From the NCBI RefSeq assembly GCF_021655555.1, contig NZ_AP023086.1, positions 2,324,685-2,388,684 of the forward strand: a stretch of 64,000 nt of DNA, in the 5' to 3' direction. Shown piece by piece: positions 1-9,493 of the stretch. The notes under the pieces are model-generated. The model saw only the letters and a program-made list of their open reading frames with translations. It was not told where the DNA came from and did no database searches. The DNA comes from Marinagarivorans cellulosilyticus. GTDB lineage: Bacteria; Pseudomonadota; Gammaproteobacteria; Pseudomonadales; Cellvibrionaceae. Position numbers and translations under genes: made by a program. The stretch's first letter is position 1. Each line of letters begins with the position of its first letter.

Positions 1-101
1 CCTTCCGTTTGCAGGTCAATCGACAAATACTACAAATGGGCGGTACTGCAAACCCGTGACCTGCCCATTAACTCACCTGATAAATTCTTAGGAGTGCTCT
101 A

Positions 102-2102
102 ATGCCATCTAGAAAAGACCTCGCCAATGCAATCCGTGCTTTGAGCATGGATGCTGTACAAAAAGCCAAAAGTGGCCACCCTGGTGCGCCAATGGGCATG
201 GCAGATATTGCACAAGTTTTGTGGTGTGACTTTTTAAAGCACAACCCTTCAAACCCTTCTTGGACAGATCGCGATCGCTTTGTATTATCAAACGGTCACG
301 GCTCTATGTTGATTTACTCTTTGCTTCACCTTTCTGGTTACGACTTGCCAATTGATGAGCTGAAGCAATTCCGTCAATTGCACTCAAAAACACCCGGCCA
401 CCCTGAGTACGGTTATACCGTAGGCGTAGAAACCACGACAGGTCCTTTGGGGCAGGGTATTGCTAATGCCGTAGGTATGGCCATCGCCGAGAAAACCTTA
501 GCGGCGCAGTTTAACCGTGAAGGCCACGAAGTTGTTGATCACAACACCTATGCCTTTATGGGCGACGGTTGTTTGATGGAAGGTATTTCGCACGAAGCTT
601 GTTCTTTGGCGGGTACTCTAGGTTTGGGCAAATTAATTGCTTTCTGGGATGACAACGGCATCTCAATTGATGGTCACGTAGAAGGTTGGTTTACCGATAA
701 TACACCGGCGCGTTTTGAGTCTTACGGCTGGCATGTGATTCCTGCGGTTGATGGTCACGACCCTGAAGCGATTAAAGCAGCTATTGAAGCGGCTAAAGCT
801 GAAACCGGCAAGCCCACTTTAATTTGTACTAAAACCATTATTGGTTTTGGTTCACCTAACAAGTCTGGCAGCCACGATTGTCACGGCGCACCTTTAGGTG
901 ATGAAGAAATTGCAGCTGCTCGTGAATTCTTGAGCTGGCCGCACGCACCTTTTGAAATTCCTGCTGAGGTTTATGCTGGCTGGGATTGCAAAGAAGCTGG
1001 TGCAAGCGCTGAAAGCGCTTGGGATAAAAAGTTTGCAGCTTATCAAGCCGCACATCCTGAGTTGGCAGCCGAATACGAGCGCCGAGTAGTTAAGGGTGAT
1101 TTACCTGCAGACTTCGAAGAGAAAGCGACAGCGTGGATCAAAGAATGCCAAGACAAAGGCGAGAACATTGCAAGTCGTAAGGCTTCGCAAAACTCAATTG
1201 GTGTCTTTGGTGCAATCTTGCCCGAGCTGTTGGGTGGTTCTGCCGATTTGGCTGGCTCCAACCTAACATTGTGGAGCGGTTCAAAAGGCATTACTAAAGA
1301 AGACGCTAGCGGCAACTACTTGTTCTACGGAGTGCGCGAGTTTGGTATGAGCGCATTAATGAACGGTATTTCTTTGCACGGTGGTTTTATTAACTACGGC
1401 GCAACCTTCTTAATGTTTATGGAATATGCACGCAACGCTGTGCGTATGTCTGCTTTGATGGGTGCGCAAAACATTTTTGTTTACACGCACGATTCAATCG
1501 GCCAAGGCGAAGATGGCCCTACGCACCAGCCAATCGAGCAACTAGCAACTTTACGTTTAACGCCAAAACTACACACCTGGCGTCCATGTGATGCGGCTGA
1601 AACCGCTGTATCTTGGAAATCGGCTATTCAGTATAAAGATGGCCCATCGGCGCTTATCTTTAGCCGTCAAGGTTTGCCGGCTATGGCGCGTACCGAAGAG
1701 CAATTGGCTAATGTAGCTAAAGGTGGTTATATCCTAAGCGATTGCGAAGGCACCCCAGAAGCTATTTTGATCGCGACAGGTTCTGAAGTAGGCTTGGCGA
1801 TGAAATCTGCCGAAGCATTAGCGGCTAAAGGCAAGAAAGTTCGCGTTGTTTCAATGCCTTGTACTAACATCTTTGACCAGCAAGATGCGGAATACAAGCA
1901 AAGTGTATTGCCTGTTGAAGTGACTGCACGTGTTGCTATTGAAGCGGCACATGTTGATTACTGGGCTAAATATGTTGGCCTTGAGGGCGCGGTTGTTGGC
2001 ATGAGCTCTTTCGGTGAGTCTGCTCCTGGTAATGTATTACTTGAGCACTTTGGTTTTACTGCTGAAAATGTTGTGAACACTACATTAGAATTATTAGATT
2101 AA
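102..2102 (+). CDS. tkt: Transketolase
   Basis: Thiamine-diphosphate enzyme of the non-oxidative pentose phosphate pathway that moves two-carbon ketol units between sugar phosphates in the cytosol. The 666 residues match the usual bacterial length. The N-terminus has the family's SGHPGAPMG segment, GHGSMLIYSLLHLSGY follows, and the ThDP-binding GDGCLMEG motif lies near residue 155. The pyrimidine-domain segment THDSIGQGEDGPTHQP is near residue 465. AGGAG lies 7-8 bases before the ATG. In many gammaproteobacteria tkt is followed by epd or gap and then pgk; here pgk comes directly after a terminator. Identification is secure. Confidence 0.97.
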   Translation: MPSRKDLANAIRALSMDAVQKAKSGHPGAPMGMADIAQVLWCDFLKHNPSNPSWTDRDRFVLSNGHGSMLIYSLLHLSGYDLPIDELKQFRQLHSKTPGHPEYGYTVGVETTTGPLGQGIANAVGMAIAEKTLAAQFNREGHEVVDHNTYAFMGDGCLMEGISHEACSLAGTLGLGKLIAFWDDNGISIDGHVEGWFTDNTPARFESYGWHVIPAVDGHDPEAIKAAIEAAKAETGKPTLICTKTIIGFGSPNKSGSHDCHGAPLGDEEIAAAREFLSWPHAPFEIPAEVYAGWDCKEAGASAESAWDKKFAAYQAAHPELAAEYERRVVKGDLPADFEEKATAWIKECQDKGENIASRKASQNSIGVFGAILPELLGGSADLAGSNLTLWSGSKGITKEDASGNYLFYGVREFGMSALMNGISLHGGFINYGATFLMFMEYARNAVRMSALMGAQNIFVYTHDSIGQGEDGPTHQPIEQLATLRLTPKLHTWRPCDAAETAVSWKSAIQYKDGPSALIFSRQGLPAMARTEEQLANVAKGGYILSDCEGTPEAILIATGSEVGLAMKSAEALAAKGKKVRVVSMPCTNIFDQQDAEYKQSVLPVEVTARVAIEAAHVDYWAKYVGLEGAVVGMSSFGESAPGNVLLEHFGFTAENVVNTTLELLD

Positions 2103-2107
2103 TTCGT

Positions 2108-2131
2108 AAGGGCGCCTACGGGCGCCTTTTT
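2108..2131 (+). terminator. Rho-independent terminator after tkt
   Basis: GGCGCC at 2111-2116 and GGCGCC at 2121-2126 form a GC-rich stem with a 4-base loop. A run of five T follows, just after the tkt stop codon. Confidence 0.85.
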
Positions 2132-2192
2132 ACCCTTTGTTTTCCTGAATTCAGCTCTAACAATTTAGTGTGTCGAATACCTATGATGTCAG

Positions 2193-2210
2193 TCTCCGCA
2201 AGTGCGGAGA
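2193..2210 (+). other. Perfect hairpin in the pgk leader
   Basis: TCTCCGC and GCGGAGA form a perfect 7-bp stem around the loop AAGT, 80 bases before the pgk start. No T-run follows, so it does not look like a terminator. It could be an mRNA-stabilising or regulatory hairpin; function is unknown. Confidence 0.4.
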
Positions 2211-2289
2211 ACCTGAGTATTTAGAACTGTATTTAGCTTATTAAGTTTTTATTTAATCACCGTTTTATCCGGTTCGTTGGAGAATCACT

Positions 2290-3462
2290 ATGACCATCAA
2301 ATTAATGGCAAACCTCGACCTTAAAGGCAAGCGTGTACTTATTCGTGAAGATTTAAATGTGCCAAGTATGGATGGAAAAATTACGTCCGACGTGCGCATC
2401 CGCGCGGCGCTTCCGACCATTAAAATGGCTCTAGAAGCCGGTGCTAAAGTGATAGTGATGAGCCACTTGGGCCGCCCCACAGAAGGTGAATACGAAGAAC
2501 AGTATTCGTTGAAGCCTGTGGCTACATACTTAGGCGAGCTATTAGGTAAAGATGTACCTGTAGTGCGCGATTGGAAAAGCGGTGTAGATGTTGCCGAAGG
2601 TGAATTAATTTTATTGGAAAATGTGCGCTTTAATTTGGGTGAAAAGGGCGATGACGAAGGCTTGTCGAAAGCCTATGCGAACCTTTGTGATATCTATGTT
2701 ATGGATGCTTTTGGTACTGCACACCGCGCGCAAGCTTCAACCCATGGCGTTGCACGCTTTGCCCCAGTTGCTTGCGCTGGCCCATTGTTAGCGGCTGAGC
2801 TAGATGCCTTAGAAAAGTCTATGGCCAAGCCCGCCCGCCCAGTGGTTGCCATCGTTGGTGGTTCGAAAGTGTCTTCGAAATTAACGGTTTTAGATGCGCT
2901 GTCTAAAATTGCAGACACTCTAGTAGTGGGTGGCGGTATTTCAAATACATTTGTTGCTGCAGCCGGTAATGAAGTCGGTAATTCGCTTTATGAAAAAGAT
3001 TTAATTCCAGAAGCGCAGCGTTTGTGTAAAGAAACAGAAGTTGTTTATGCCACCGATGTTCGCACAACAAAAGAAGGCTTTAAAGAGTGGAGCCATAGTT
3101 CTAAAACTGAAGTGCGTAAACCTTCAGAAATTAGCGCCGACGAAGAAATTATCGACTATGGCCCAGAAACGGCTGCTCGTGTTGCCGAAATTATCAAAAA
3201 TGCAAAAACAGTTATTTGGAATGGCCCTTGTGGTGTTTTTGAATTTGACGCGTTCGCTAAAGGCACCGAAGTGGTTGCGCGTGCAATCGCGGCTAGCGAA
3301 GCCTTTTCTATTGCCGGTGGTGGCGATACTCTAGCGGCTATTGATAAATTTGATTTGGCCGACGGGATTTCTTATATCTCTACTGGTGGCGGTGCTTTCC
3401 TTGAGTATGTAGAAGGTAAAAAGTTACCGGCTGTTCAAGTGCTGGAATCACGCGCACACTAA
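2290..3462 (+). CDS. pgk: Phosphoglycerate kinase
   Basis: Glycolytic enzyme that transfers phosphate between 1,3-bisphosphoglycerate and ADP. The 390 residues match bacterial PGK (about 387-400). Visible signatures are KRVLIREDLNVP at the N-terminus (substrate-binding R and D), SHLGRP near residue 58, NVRFN near residue 111, FGTAHRAQAST, and the C-terminal nucleotide-binding segment FSIAGGGDTLAAI. GGAG lies 6-7 bases before the ATG. It has its own leader of about 160 bases after the tkt terminator. Neither epd/gap nor fba lies next to it, unlike the common tkt-epd-pgk-fba order. Confidence 0.97.
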   Translation: MTIKLMANLDLKGKRVLIREDLNVPSMDGKITSDVRIRAALPTIKMALEAGAKVIVMSHLGRPTEGEYEEQYSLKPVATYLGELLGKDVPVVRDWKSGVDVAEGELILLENVRFNLGEKGDDEGLSKAYANLCDIYVMDAFGTAHRAQASTHGVARFAPVACAGPLLAAELDALEKSMAKPARPVVAIVGGSKVSSKLTVLDALSKIADTLVVGGGISNTFVAAAGNEVGNSLYEKDLIPEAQRLCKETEVVYATDVRTTKEGFKEWSHSSKTEVRKPSEISADEEIIDYGPETAARVAEIIKNAKTVIWNGPCGVFEFDAFAKGTEVVARAIAASEAFSIAGGGDTLAAIDKFDLADGISYISTGGGAFLEYVEGKKLPAVQVLESRAH

Positions 3463-3479
3463 GTTCTTTGTGTTGTGTT

Positions 3480-3514
3480 AAAAAGGCGGTAACCGTTGGT
3501 TGCCGCCTTTTTTG
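3480..3514 (+). terminator. Rho-independent terminator after pgk
   Basis: AAAAAGGCGGTAACC pairs with GGTTGCCGCCTTTTTT around a GTT loop, with one mismatch or wobble. The 3' side runs into a T tract. Confidence 0.9.
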
Positions 3515-3942
3515 TTTTTCTTAAACTCGTTATTTTACGCCGTTATCCCGCGTACAGCCCGGGTTGCCTCATTGTGAGATTTTTCCATAAGCTGCTGCAT
3601 CAGCAGGTAAGTTGGCCGCTTGAATTGGTTGTAAGGTTCCCGTTTTAAATCCTTCTTATAGTTTCCCATTTACATTTAGTGTTGATGAAGCCTGCACGCT
3701 CGGTAGCTTTGAGTCTCATTATTGACGTCGCATGTTAACCCTGTAGTCTTTCCGGCAAGTACATGCTAACTAAAAAATGAAAGATATCAATGAGGGTGGC
3801 CGCGCCAATTGAGTCGAGGCCACAGCGCTACAGCTTTCGCGAGCATCGACTGGGTGGGTAGGGCTTAATAATCCGCTAGCCATTTAGCGGCTTGAGCTTT
3901 AATCTGTGCGTCATTCAATAATGTCTGATTCTGGTGTGCTTT
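3515..3942. other. Intergenic region of about 430 bases with no supported gene
   Basis: Lies between the pgk terminator and prmB. No convincing ORF with a ribosome binding site was found. Short inverted repeats occur (GTGGCC with GGCCAC near 3800-3825; CCGCTA with TAGCGG near 3871-3890), but none has a T-run. It probably holds the prmB promoter. A small RNA cannot be excluded from reading alone. Confidence 0.4.
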
Positions 3943-4866
3943 ATGCAAAATGACACGTTACTTAGCCGCTTGGCCGAAGCCAAGGCGGAATTATCATCTG
4001 TGCAGGATTGGTTGCGTTTTACCGCCAAGGTTTTTGATGATGCGAATCTTTTTTATGGTCATGGTACAGACAACGCTTGGGATGAAGCCGTGCAATTGGT
4101 TGTGTGGCAAGCTGGGGTGCCGTGGGGTAAGCATGAGCATGTTTTGGCTGCGCGTTTTACAACAACGGAAAAAGCCGCTTTGTGCGAGGCCATTGCCAAG
4201 CGTGTAGGGGAGCGTTTGCCGCTGCCTTATATTACGCGGCAAGCCTATTTTGCTGAGCTTCCATTTGAAGTCAGTGAGGATACTTTAATTCCACGTTCAC
4301 CATTTGCAGAGCTAATTGAAAACGGTTTTCAGCCTTGGCTGGCGATGCCGCCGCGTGCATTACTCGATTTGTGCACCGGTAGTGGCTGTATTGGAATCGC
4401 GTGTGCGTTGTTGTTTGAAGAGGCTGAAGTCGATTTGAGTGATATATCTGCTCCAGCGTTAGCGGTGGCAGAGCGTAACATCGAGCGGTATCACTTGGCG
4501 GAGCGTGTGACGGCTATTGAATCGGACCTTTTTGATAATTTACAGGGCCGTAAGTACGATTTAATAGTGAGCAATCCGCCTTATGTCGATGTGACTGATT
4601 TAGCCTCTATGCCGGCGGAATTTCAGCATGAGCCTGCGCTGGCGTTAGGTTCTGGCGATGATGGCCTCGATTTTACTCGGCGCTTATTGCGTGAAGCCCG
4701 CGATTTTTTAACCGATGATGGCGTGCTCATTGTAGAGGTGGGTAATAGCTGGAACGCCCTAGAGTATGCATTTCCCGATGTGGCTTTCACATGGGTAGAG
4801 TTTGAGGCGGGAGGACACGGCGTATTCTTGTTAACAGCGGCTGAGCTGGAGTCTATTAATCTCTAG
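3943..4866 (+). CDS. prmB: 50S ribosomal protein L3 glutamine N5-methyltransferase
   Basis: SAM-dependent methyltransferase of the HemK/PrmB family that modifies a glutamine of ribosomal protein L3. An N-terminal helical domain is followed by a class I SAM fold with LLDLCTGSGCIGIACA (motif I, near residue 138) and the catalytic NPPY in LIVSNPPYVD (near residue 210). The open frame extends to a GTG at 3934, but ATG 3943 gives MQNDTLLSRL and a 307-residue protein, close to E. coli PrmB (310). PrmB is preferred over PrmC because of the longer N-terminal domain and the IPRSPFAELIENGF segment. No clear Shine-Dalgarno site is visible. Confidence 0.9.
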   Translation: MQNDTLLSRLAEAKAELSSVQDWLRFTAKVFDDANLFYGHGTDNAWDEAVQLVVWQAGVPWGKHEHVLAARFTTTEKAALCEAIAKRVGERLPLPYITRQAYFAELPFEVSEDTLIPRSPFAELIENGFQPWLAMPPRALLDLCTGSGCIGIACALLFEEAEVDLSDISAPALAVAERNIERYHLAERVTAIESDLFDNLQGRKYDLIVSNPPYVDVTDLASMPAEFQHEPALALGSGDDGLDFTRRLLREARDFLTDDGVLIVEVGNSWNALEYAFPDVAFTWVEFEAGGHGVFLLTAAELESINL

Positions 4867-4895
4867 GGTGGTTGCAATTATTGTTTTGTAGTAGA

Positions 4896-4924
4896 AAAAC
4901 CAGCATAAAAACTATGCTGGTTTT
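4896..4924. terminator. Bidirectional terminator between prmB and the GH3 gene
   Basis: AAAACCAGCATA (4896-4907) and TATGCTGGTTTT (4913-4924) form a perfect 12-bp stem with a 5-base loop. The A and T flanks suit termination of both converging genes. Confidence 0.9.
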
Positions 4925-4931
4925 AAAATGA

Positions 4932-7636
4932 TTAATCTTTAACTAATAATGTTTTAGTTAAAACATTACTCGATGTTTGTAGGTTTTGATCTGGCTGGCC
5001 GCCACCGACACTAATGATAAATTCCCCTTCGGGGTATATGCGTTGGCCCGCGTCACTCAATATCGAAAAAGCTTCTTTTTCGATATTGAGTGTTATTGTT
5101 TGTGGAGTATTGGGTTCCAAATGAATTCGTTTAAAGGCGGCTAAGCTTCTAAGGGGTTCATGTTGTTCTCTGTTTTTTCTAGACACATAAACTTGAAGCA
5201 CCTCCTCGCCGGCGGAATTGGATTGGTTTTCAAGTGTGACCGAAACTTCTATATTTGACTGTGTGTTAGTTGTTGTTGGAATATTCAGTTGACTATATTC
5301 AAAGCGGCTAAAGCTTAAGCCGTAGCCAAATGGGTAGAGTGGTTCTTTTTTATAATAGCGGTAAGTTTGACTGCTCATTGTGTAGTCTTCAAAAGGGGGA
5401 AGGTCGGCTACGCTTTTATAAAACGTTACTGGTAGCCTGCCTGCTGGGTTGTAATCGCCAAATAAAATATCGGCAATTGCCGTGCCGGCGGCTTGCCCTG
5501 GGTACCAAGCTTCCACGATTGCTGGTATATGTTCTTGCGCCCAATTAATTGCGAGTGCACTGCCATTTAAAGCGACGAGAACAGTGGGTTTGTTTAGGGC
5601 CGAAACGGCTTTAATTAATTCTTGCTGGGGGCCCGGAAGTGATATTTTTGTGCGGTCTCCACCGCGAAATCCGTCGACATCCACATCCATTTCTTCGCCT
5701 TCCATTTGTGGTGTTAAGCCCATGACAAGCACAATGGCATCTGACTGTTTTGCTAAAGCGATGGCGTTCTCTTGTAGTTTGGTTTTAGGGGCTGCCCATA
5801 CCAATTGCACTGAAGCATCGGCATAGGTTTCGCGTGCAGTTATTTCAATGTTGTAGCTTTGACCCGCTTCAAGCTGAATCCAGTCAGAGCTTTTGTGTCG
5901 TGGGTCGCCATATTCATCGCGAAAATGGTAAGCGGTATTAACGACTTTCTCGCCGTTTAAATAGACATTCGTATTGCAGGTACTTCGTACACCGAGTTTA
6001 TAAGCACCACTGACATCTGGGGTGAGTTGCCCACGCCAGCGAACGGCAAAGTCGTCATCGTCCATATCTTGCCGAGGAGCTTTATCTTGCCAGTTAATAT
6101 CAATAAGGGGGTGTTGCGAAGAATAGAGTGGTGTGCCCTTAATGTTGGCTTGATTAAAAAAATCTACCGCGAGACCTGGCTTATCTTCATGGCTAAAAAC
6201 ATGACTAGGTATTGTATAGAACATTGGGATGCCGTCAGCTAATTCGGAGCCTTGTGCATAAGTGACGGTGGTATTTTTTGATACGGCTTGCTGTATACCT
6301 TCTAGCGGGGTTATAGCTTTTTCGGGTACGCCATTGTAATTGCCGAGCAGGGTAAGCCACTGGTTGGCGTTAGGCCTATAACGGCAATAGATTTCAAATC
6401 CTTTTTTAAAGGTAGGGTGTTGTTGTCGTTCTTGAGCAATACTATTGAATGGCGTGCGGCTTTTAATGCCAGCGCCTGATGTTTTTCACTATTAACGACA
6501 TCGTATGGGGTGTTGGCATATTTCACGGTTTCTGGGGCGTCGAACATGCCTAACTGCATTCGTGCGGTCATTAGGCGCTTTAATGCTACGTCAATTTCGG
6601 CTTCCGTAATTAACCCTTCGCTGACGGCTAGCGGCAAGCTTTTGTACATTTTCCCGCAATTTAGGTCTGTGCCGGCTTGCACGCTAACGGCAGCGCTTTG
6701 TTGTTCCGTTTGTGTAACTTTGTGGTGTTTGTGAATGTCTTCAATCGCGCCGCAGTCCGAAACGACAAAGCCTTCAAACTTCCAATCTTCTCGCAGTATT
6801 TTTTTAAGCAGCGTTGGGCTGGCGCACGCTGGCTCGCCATTAAAGCGGTTGTATGCGCACATAACCGACTGAGCGCCACCTTCTTTTAATGCCATTTCAA
6901 ACTGCGGGAGGTAATTTTGATAAAGCTCGCGGGTGTTTATAACTGCATTAAAGCTGTGTCGTTCCGGTTCCGGCCCGTTATGCACAGCAAAGTGTTTGAC
7001 GGTTGCAACGGTCTTTAAGTACTGCTCGTCATCGCCTTGTAATCCTTGAATAAATTGCACGGCCAGTTTGCCGGTTAAAAATGGGTCCTCGCCGTAGGTT
7101 TCTTGGCCGCGCCCCCAGCGAGGGTCGCGAAAAATATTGATATTGGGTGACCAAATAGTAAGGCCCTGATAAATATTACGCTTGCCTTTGGCGGCAAAGG
7201 CGTGATGCTTGGCTCTTGCTTCATCACCAATTGCGCCCGCAACATCATGCATAAGGTCTTCGTCCCAAGTGGCAGCAAGGCCAATGGCTTGCGGGAATAC
7301 AGTGGCCAAACCAGCACGCGCCACCCCGTGCAACCCCTCGGTCCACCAGTTGTATTCGGGAATCCCCAAGCGTTCAATGGCAGGGGATTGGTTTTGCATT
7401 TGCAGTGCTTTTTCTTCCAGCGTCATGCGCTGGATTAAATCATCGACGCGTTCTTCTGTTGTGAGTGCTGTGTTCTTATAGGGCGGTACTTGGTATGTCG
7501 TTGTTTTGGTCGTGCTGCAGCTGCTAGCGCACAAGGCGATGGCAATACTTACTGCCATCATGCGCCAAGCGCTGCATTTTTTTGTGGAAATTATCGCTTC
7601 AACATGATTTTTGGTGGCGGCTGGCAGGTTAAGCAT
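4932..7636 (-). pseudogene. GH3 beta-xylosidase/beta-glucosidase lipoprotein with PA14 insert, broken by one frameshift
   Basis: Two abutting minus-strand frames (7636-6311 and 6224-4932) are halves of one glycoside hydrolase family 3 protein of about 901 residues. The first has a signal peptide with a lipobox-like ASSC, then NWWTEGLHGVAR and TVFPQAIGLAATWD (near residue 100), KHFAVHNGPEPERH, and the nucleophile segment GFVVSDCGAIEDI. SDCGA rather than SDWGA, and the WWTE..HGVA motif, favour beta-xylosidase. The second has a PA14 domain (DVSGAYKLGVRSTCNTNVYL), the GH3 C-terminal domain (YPFGYGLSFSRFEYS) and a fibronectin-III-like end. The first frame leaves the family sequence after IAVIG near 6373-6376. 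Adding one base within GGCC there restores IGPNANQWLTLLGNYNGVP and joins the halves. It is either a recent mutation or a sequencing error. It diverges from the uronate operon. Confidence 0.85.
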
Positions 7637-7794
7637 TATGTCGTCATCTCAAGTGTGTAGTTAGCAGGAATAGTTTTACAGTAACGGGCCGCAAGCGATG
7701 TGGCAATGCTGATAGCTTAAAAGTATGACAGTCATAGAGTGGTCTTGTGGCTTTTAATCTTCGGCTAGTTGGCGTTATTGCTGTGCTGGTAAAA

Positions 7795-7812
7795 AACACG
7801 CATTAGCGTGTT
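7795..7812. promoter_or_regulatory. Candidate operator between the GH3 gene and dctP
   Basis: AACACGC-ATTA-GCGTGTT is a perfect 7-4-7 palindrome in the 299-base divergent region (7637-7935). It has no T-run. Its symmetry and position between two diverging sugar-catabolic genes suit a dimeric repressor of the GntR or LacI type, but no regulator gene lies nearby and the site matches no consensus I can name with confidence. No other clear motif was seen in this region. Confidence 0.35.
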
Positions 7813-7935
7813 AATTTAGGGTTATTTGTTATCGGCTTTTTCCCGTCACAATCGACGGCTTTGCCCAGCGATTAGCCTTGTAGCGACCGAGCAATGGCTT
7901 TTTCAAACATAATGATATTAAAGGAGTCCTGGTGC

Positions 7936-8958
7936 ATGTCGCGTTATTTACGTTTTTTCTTTAAGTGCACGGTTGCCTATTGCTTGACGCTATTTTTCTT
8001 GCCGTTAGCTAATGCGCAGTGGCCATTGAATGTTATTACTGCTCTCGCAAAAGATGATCCGCTTTATAAAGGGTTGCTGCATTTTCAAAAAGAGATCGCC
8101 GAACGCAGTAATGGTCAAATTTCAGTACGTATTTTTTATGGCTCACAACTAGGTAGTGACGAAGATATTCTTGAGCAGGCGCGCGCCGGCGCTAATGTTG
8201 CGGTGGTTATTGATGGTGGCCGCTTGTCTTTTTATGCCCCGCCCTTTGGTATTTTAGCTGCACCTTATTTAGTTAAAGATAGGCATCAGGCTAGAGCCTT
8301 AGTGACTTCTTCACTATTTAATACATGGGAGCAACAACTTAGAGACGCAGCGCACTTGCAAGTGCTGTCGTTTAATTGGTGGCAAGGTGAGCGGCATGTG
8401 TTAGCGCAGAAAGCTGTGGCCACACCTAGTGATTTGCAGGGTGTGCGCCTGCGCACCATTGGCGCTCCGGTATTTATTGAAACAATGCGAGCGATGGGAG
8501 CGACGCCAACACCGATGTCGTGGGCTGAAGTTTATCCCGCATTGCAGCAAGGTGTGATTGATGGTGGGGAAGCGCAGCATCAAGGCACCTATAGTTCTAG
8601 ATTGTATGAGGTTGTTAGCCATATCAGCAAAACAGGGCATATTCATTTGATGACAGGCATTGTTGTGTCTACGCAATGGTTTGATGCTTTACCTACACCG
8701 CTGAGAAAACTTGTACGCGATGTAGCGGTTGAAGCTGGTGATGTTGCCAGTAATCTTACTGCGCAACGGCAAGCGGGTTTCGAAAAAAAGATGCGTGAAC
8801 ATGGTACTGTAATTACCGATATAGACCGCACTCCATTTATACAAGCAACCGCGGCTGTTTATAAAAAACTTGGTTATGAGGATTTGCGTGAGCAAGTCGC
8901 AAATGCGCTAAGCCAGCCAGTTATTCAACGCGAGGAGGGCAAACATGGCATTAATTAG
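7936..8958 (+). CDS. dctP: TRAP transporter solute-binding protein (DctP family, probably uronate)
   Basis: Periplasmic substrate-binding subunit of a tripartite ATP-independent transporter. A Sec signal peptide (hydrophobic segment ending LANAQ) is followed by the DctP fold. LRTIGAPVF carries the Arg that binds the substrate carboxylate in this family, and AEVYPALQQGVIDGGE is a typical DctP motif. The frame opens at 7894, but ATG 7936 is preceded by AAAGGAGT at good spacing and starts the signal peptide directly (340 residues). First gene of dctPQM-kdgK-manD-reductase-uxaC. The neighbours point to glucuronate or a related hexuronate as substrate; this is inference from context. Confidence 0.92.
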   Translation: MSRYLRFFFKCTVAYCLTLFFLPLANAQWPLNVITALAKDDPLYKGLLHFQKEIAERSNGQISVRIFYGSQLGSDEDILEQARAGANVAVVIDGGRLSFYAPPFGILAAPYLVKDRHQARALVTSSLFNTWEQQLRDAAHLQVLSFNWWQGERHVLAQKAVATPSDLQGVRLRTIGAPVFIETMRAMGATPTPMSWAEVYPALQQGVIDGGEAQHQGTYSSRLYEVVSHISKTGHIHLMTGIVVSTQWFDALPTPLRKLVRDVAVEAGDVASNLTAQRQAGFEKKMREHGTVITDIDRTPFIQATAAVYKKLGYEDLREQVANALSQPVIQREEGKHGIN

Positions 8959-9493
8959 CCTTTGGGTAAAGCTTGAACGATCGGTTGCAGCGATTATGCT
9001 TGCTTTAATTGTCTTGTGTGTTTTTTTTGCGGCGTTAATGCGAACAGCAGGTTTCCCTGTTATTTGGTCTGTTGATATTGCTCAGCTTTTGTTTGTTTGG
9101 GTTTGTATTATAGGTGGTAACCAAGCGATGCGAGATGGCGATCATGTAGGTGTTGATTACTTTGTAAAGCGCTTACCACTAAGGCTTCAGTTAAGCATTG
9201 ATGCTGTTGTGTATATATTGATGGCTGCATTTTTAACGATGCTAATTGTATATGGTATTAAGTTAACGTTATTAAATCCTGAGCGTGAGCTCGGTGCCGC
9301 CCAACTGCCTTATAGTCTGGTAACCATTGCAATTCCCGTTGGCGGAGGCTTGATGTTATGTACAGTTATTGCTCAAGGTCTTTACCTTTTTCGGGTATGT
9401 GTTGGCAATTTGGTGCCAGATTATTCGTTACCATTTATGCAAAAGTTTGTCGGCGATAACGATAGCGCTCCAGCAGCAAAGGCGGCGGCATGA
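8945..9493 (+). CDS. dctQ: TRAP transporter small membrane subunit
   Basis: Four-helix DctQ-type subunit of the same transporter, which bridges the binding protein and the large permease in the inner membrane. The 182 residues contain about four hydrophobic segments, including one around IMLALIVLCVFFAALM, and the family-typical VIWSVDIAQLLFVWVCIIGG near residue 38. The start overlaps the dctP end by 14 bases and is preceded by GAGGAGGGC, so translation is probably coupled. The overlap with dctM is 4 bases. Confidence 0.92.
   Translation: MALISLWVKLERSVAAIMLALIVLCVFFAALMRTAGFPVIWSVDIAQLLFVWVCIIGGNQAMRDGDHVGVDYFVKRLPLRLQLSIDAVVYILMAAFLTMLIVYGIKLTLLNPERELGAAQLPYSLVTIAIPVGGGLMLCTVIAQGLYLFRVCVGNLVPDYSLPFMQKFVGDNDSAPAAKAAA

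Noticed and set aside
3878..3962. Antisense short frame opposite the prmB start (about 27 codons ending in KWLADY)
   Set aside because: Too short, a TTG start only, no ribosome site, and it overlaps the prmB start; probably chance.
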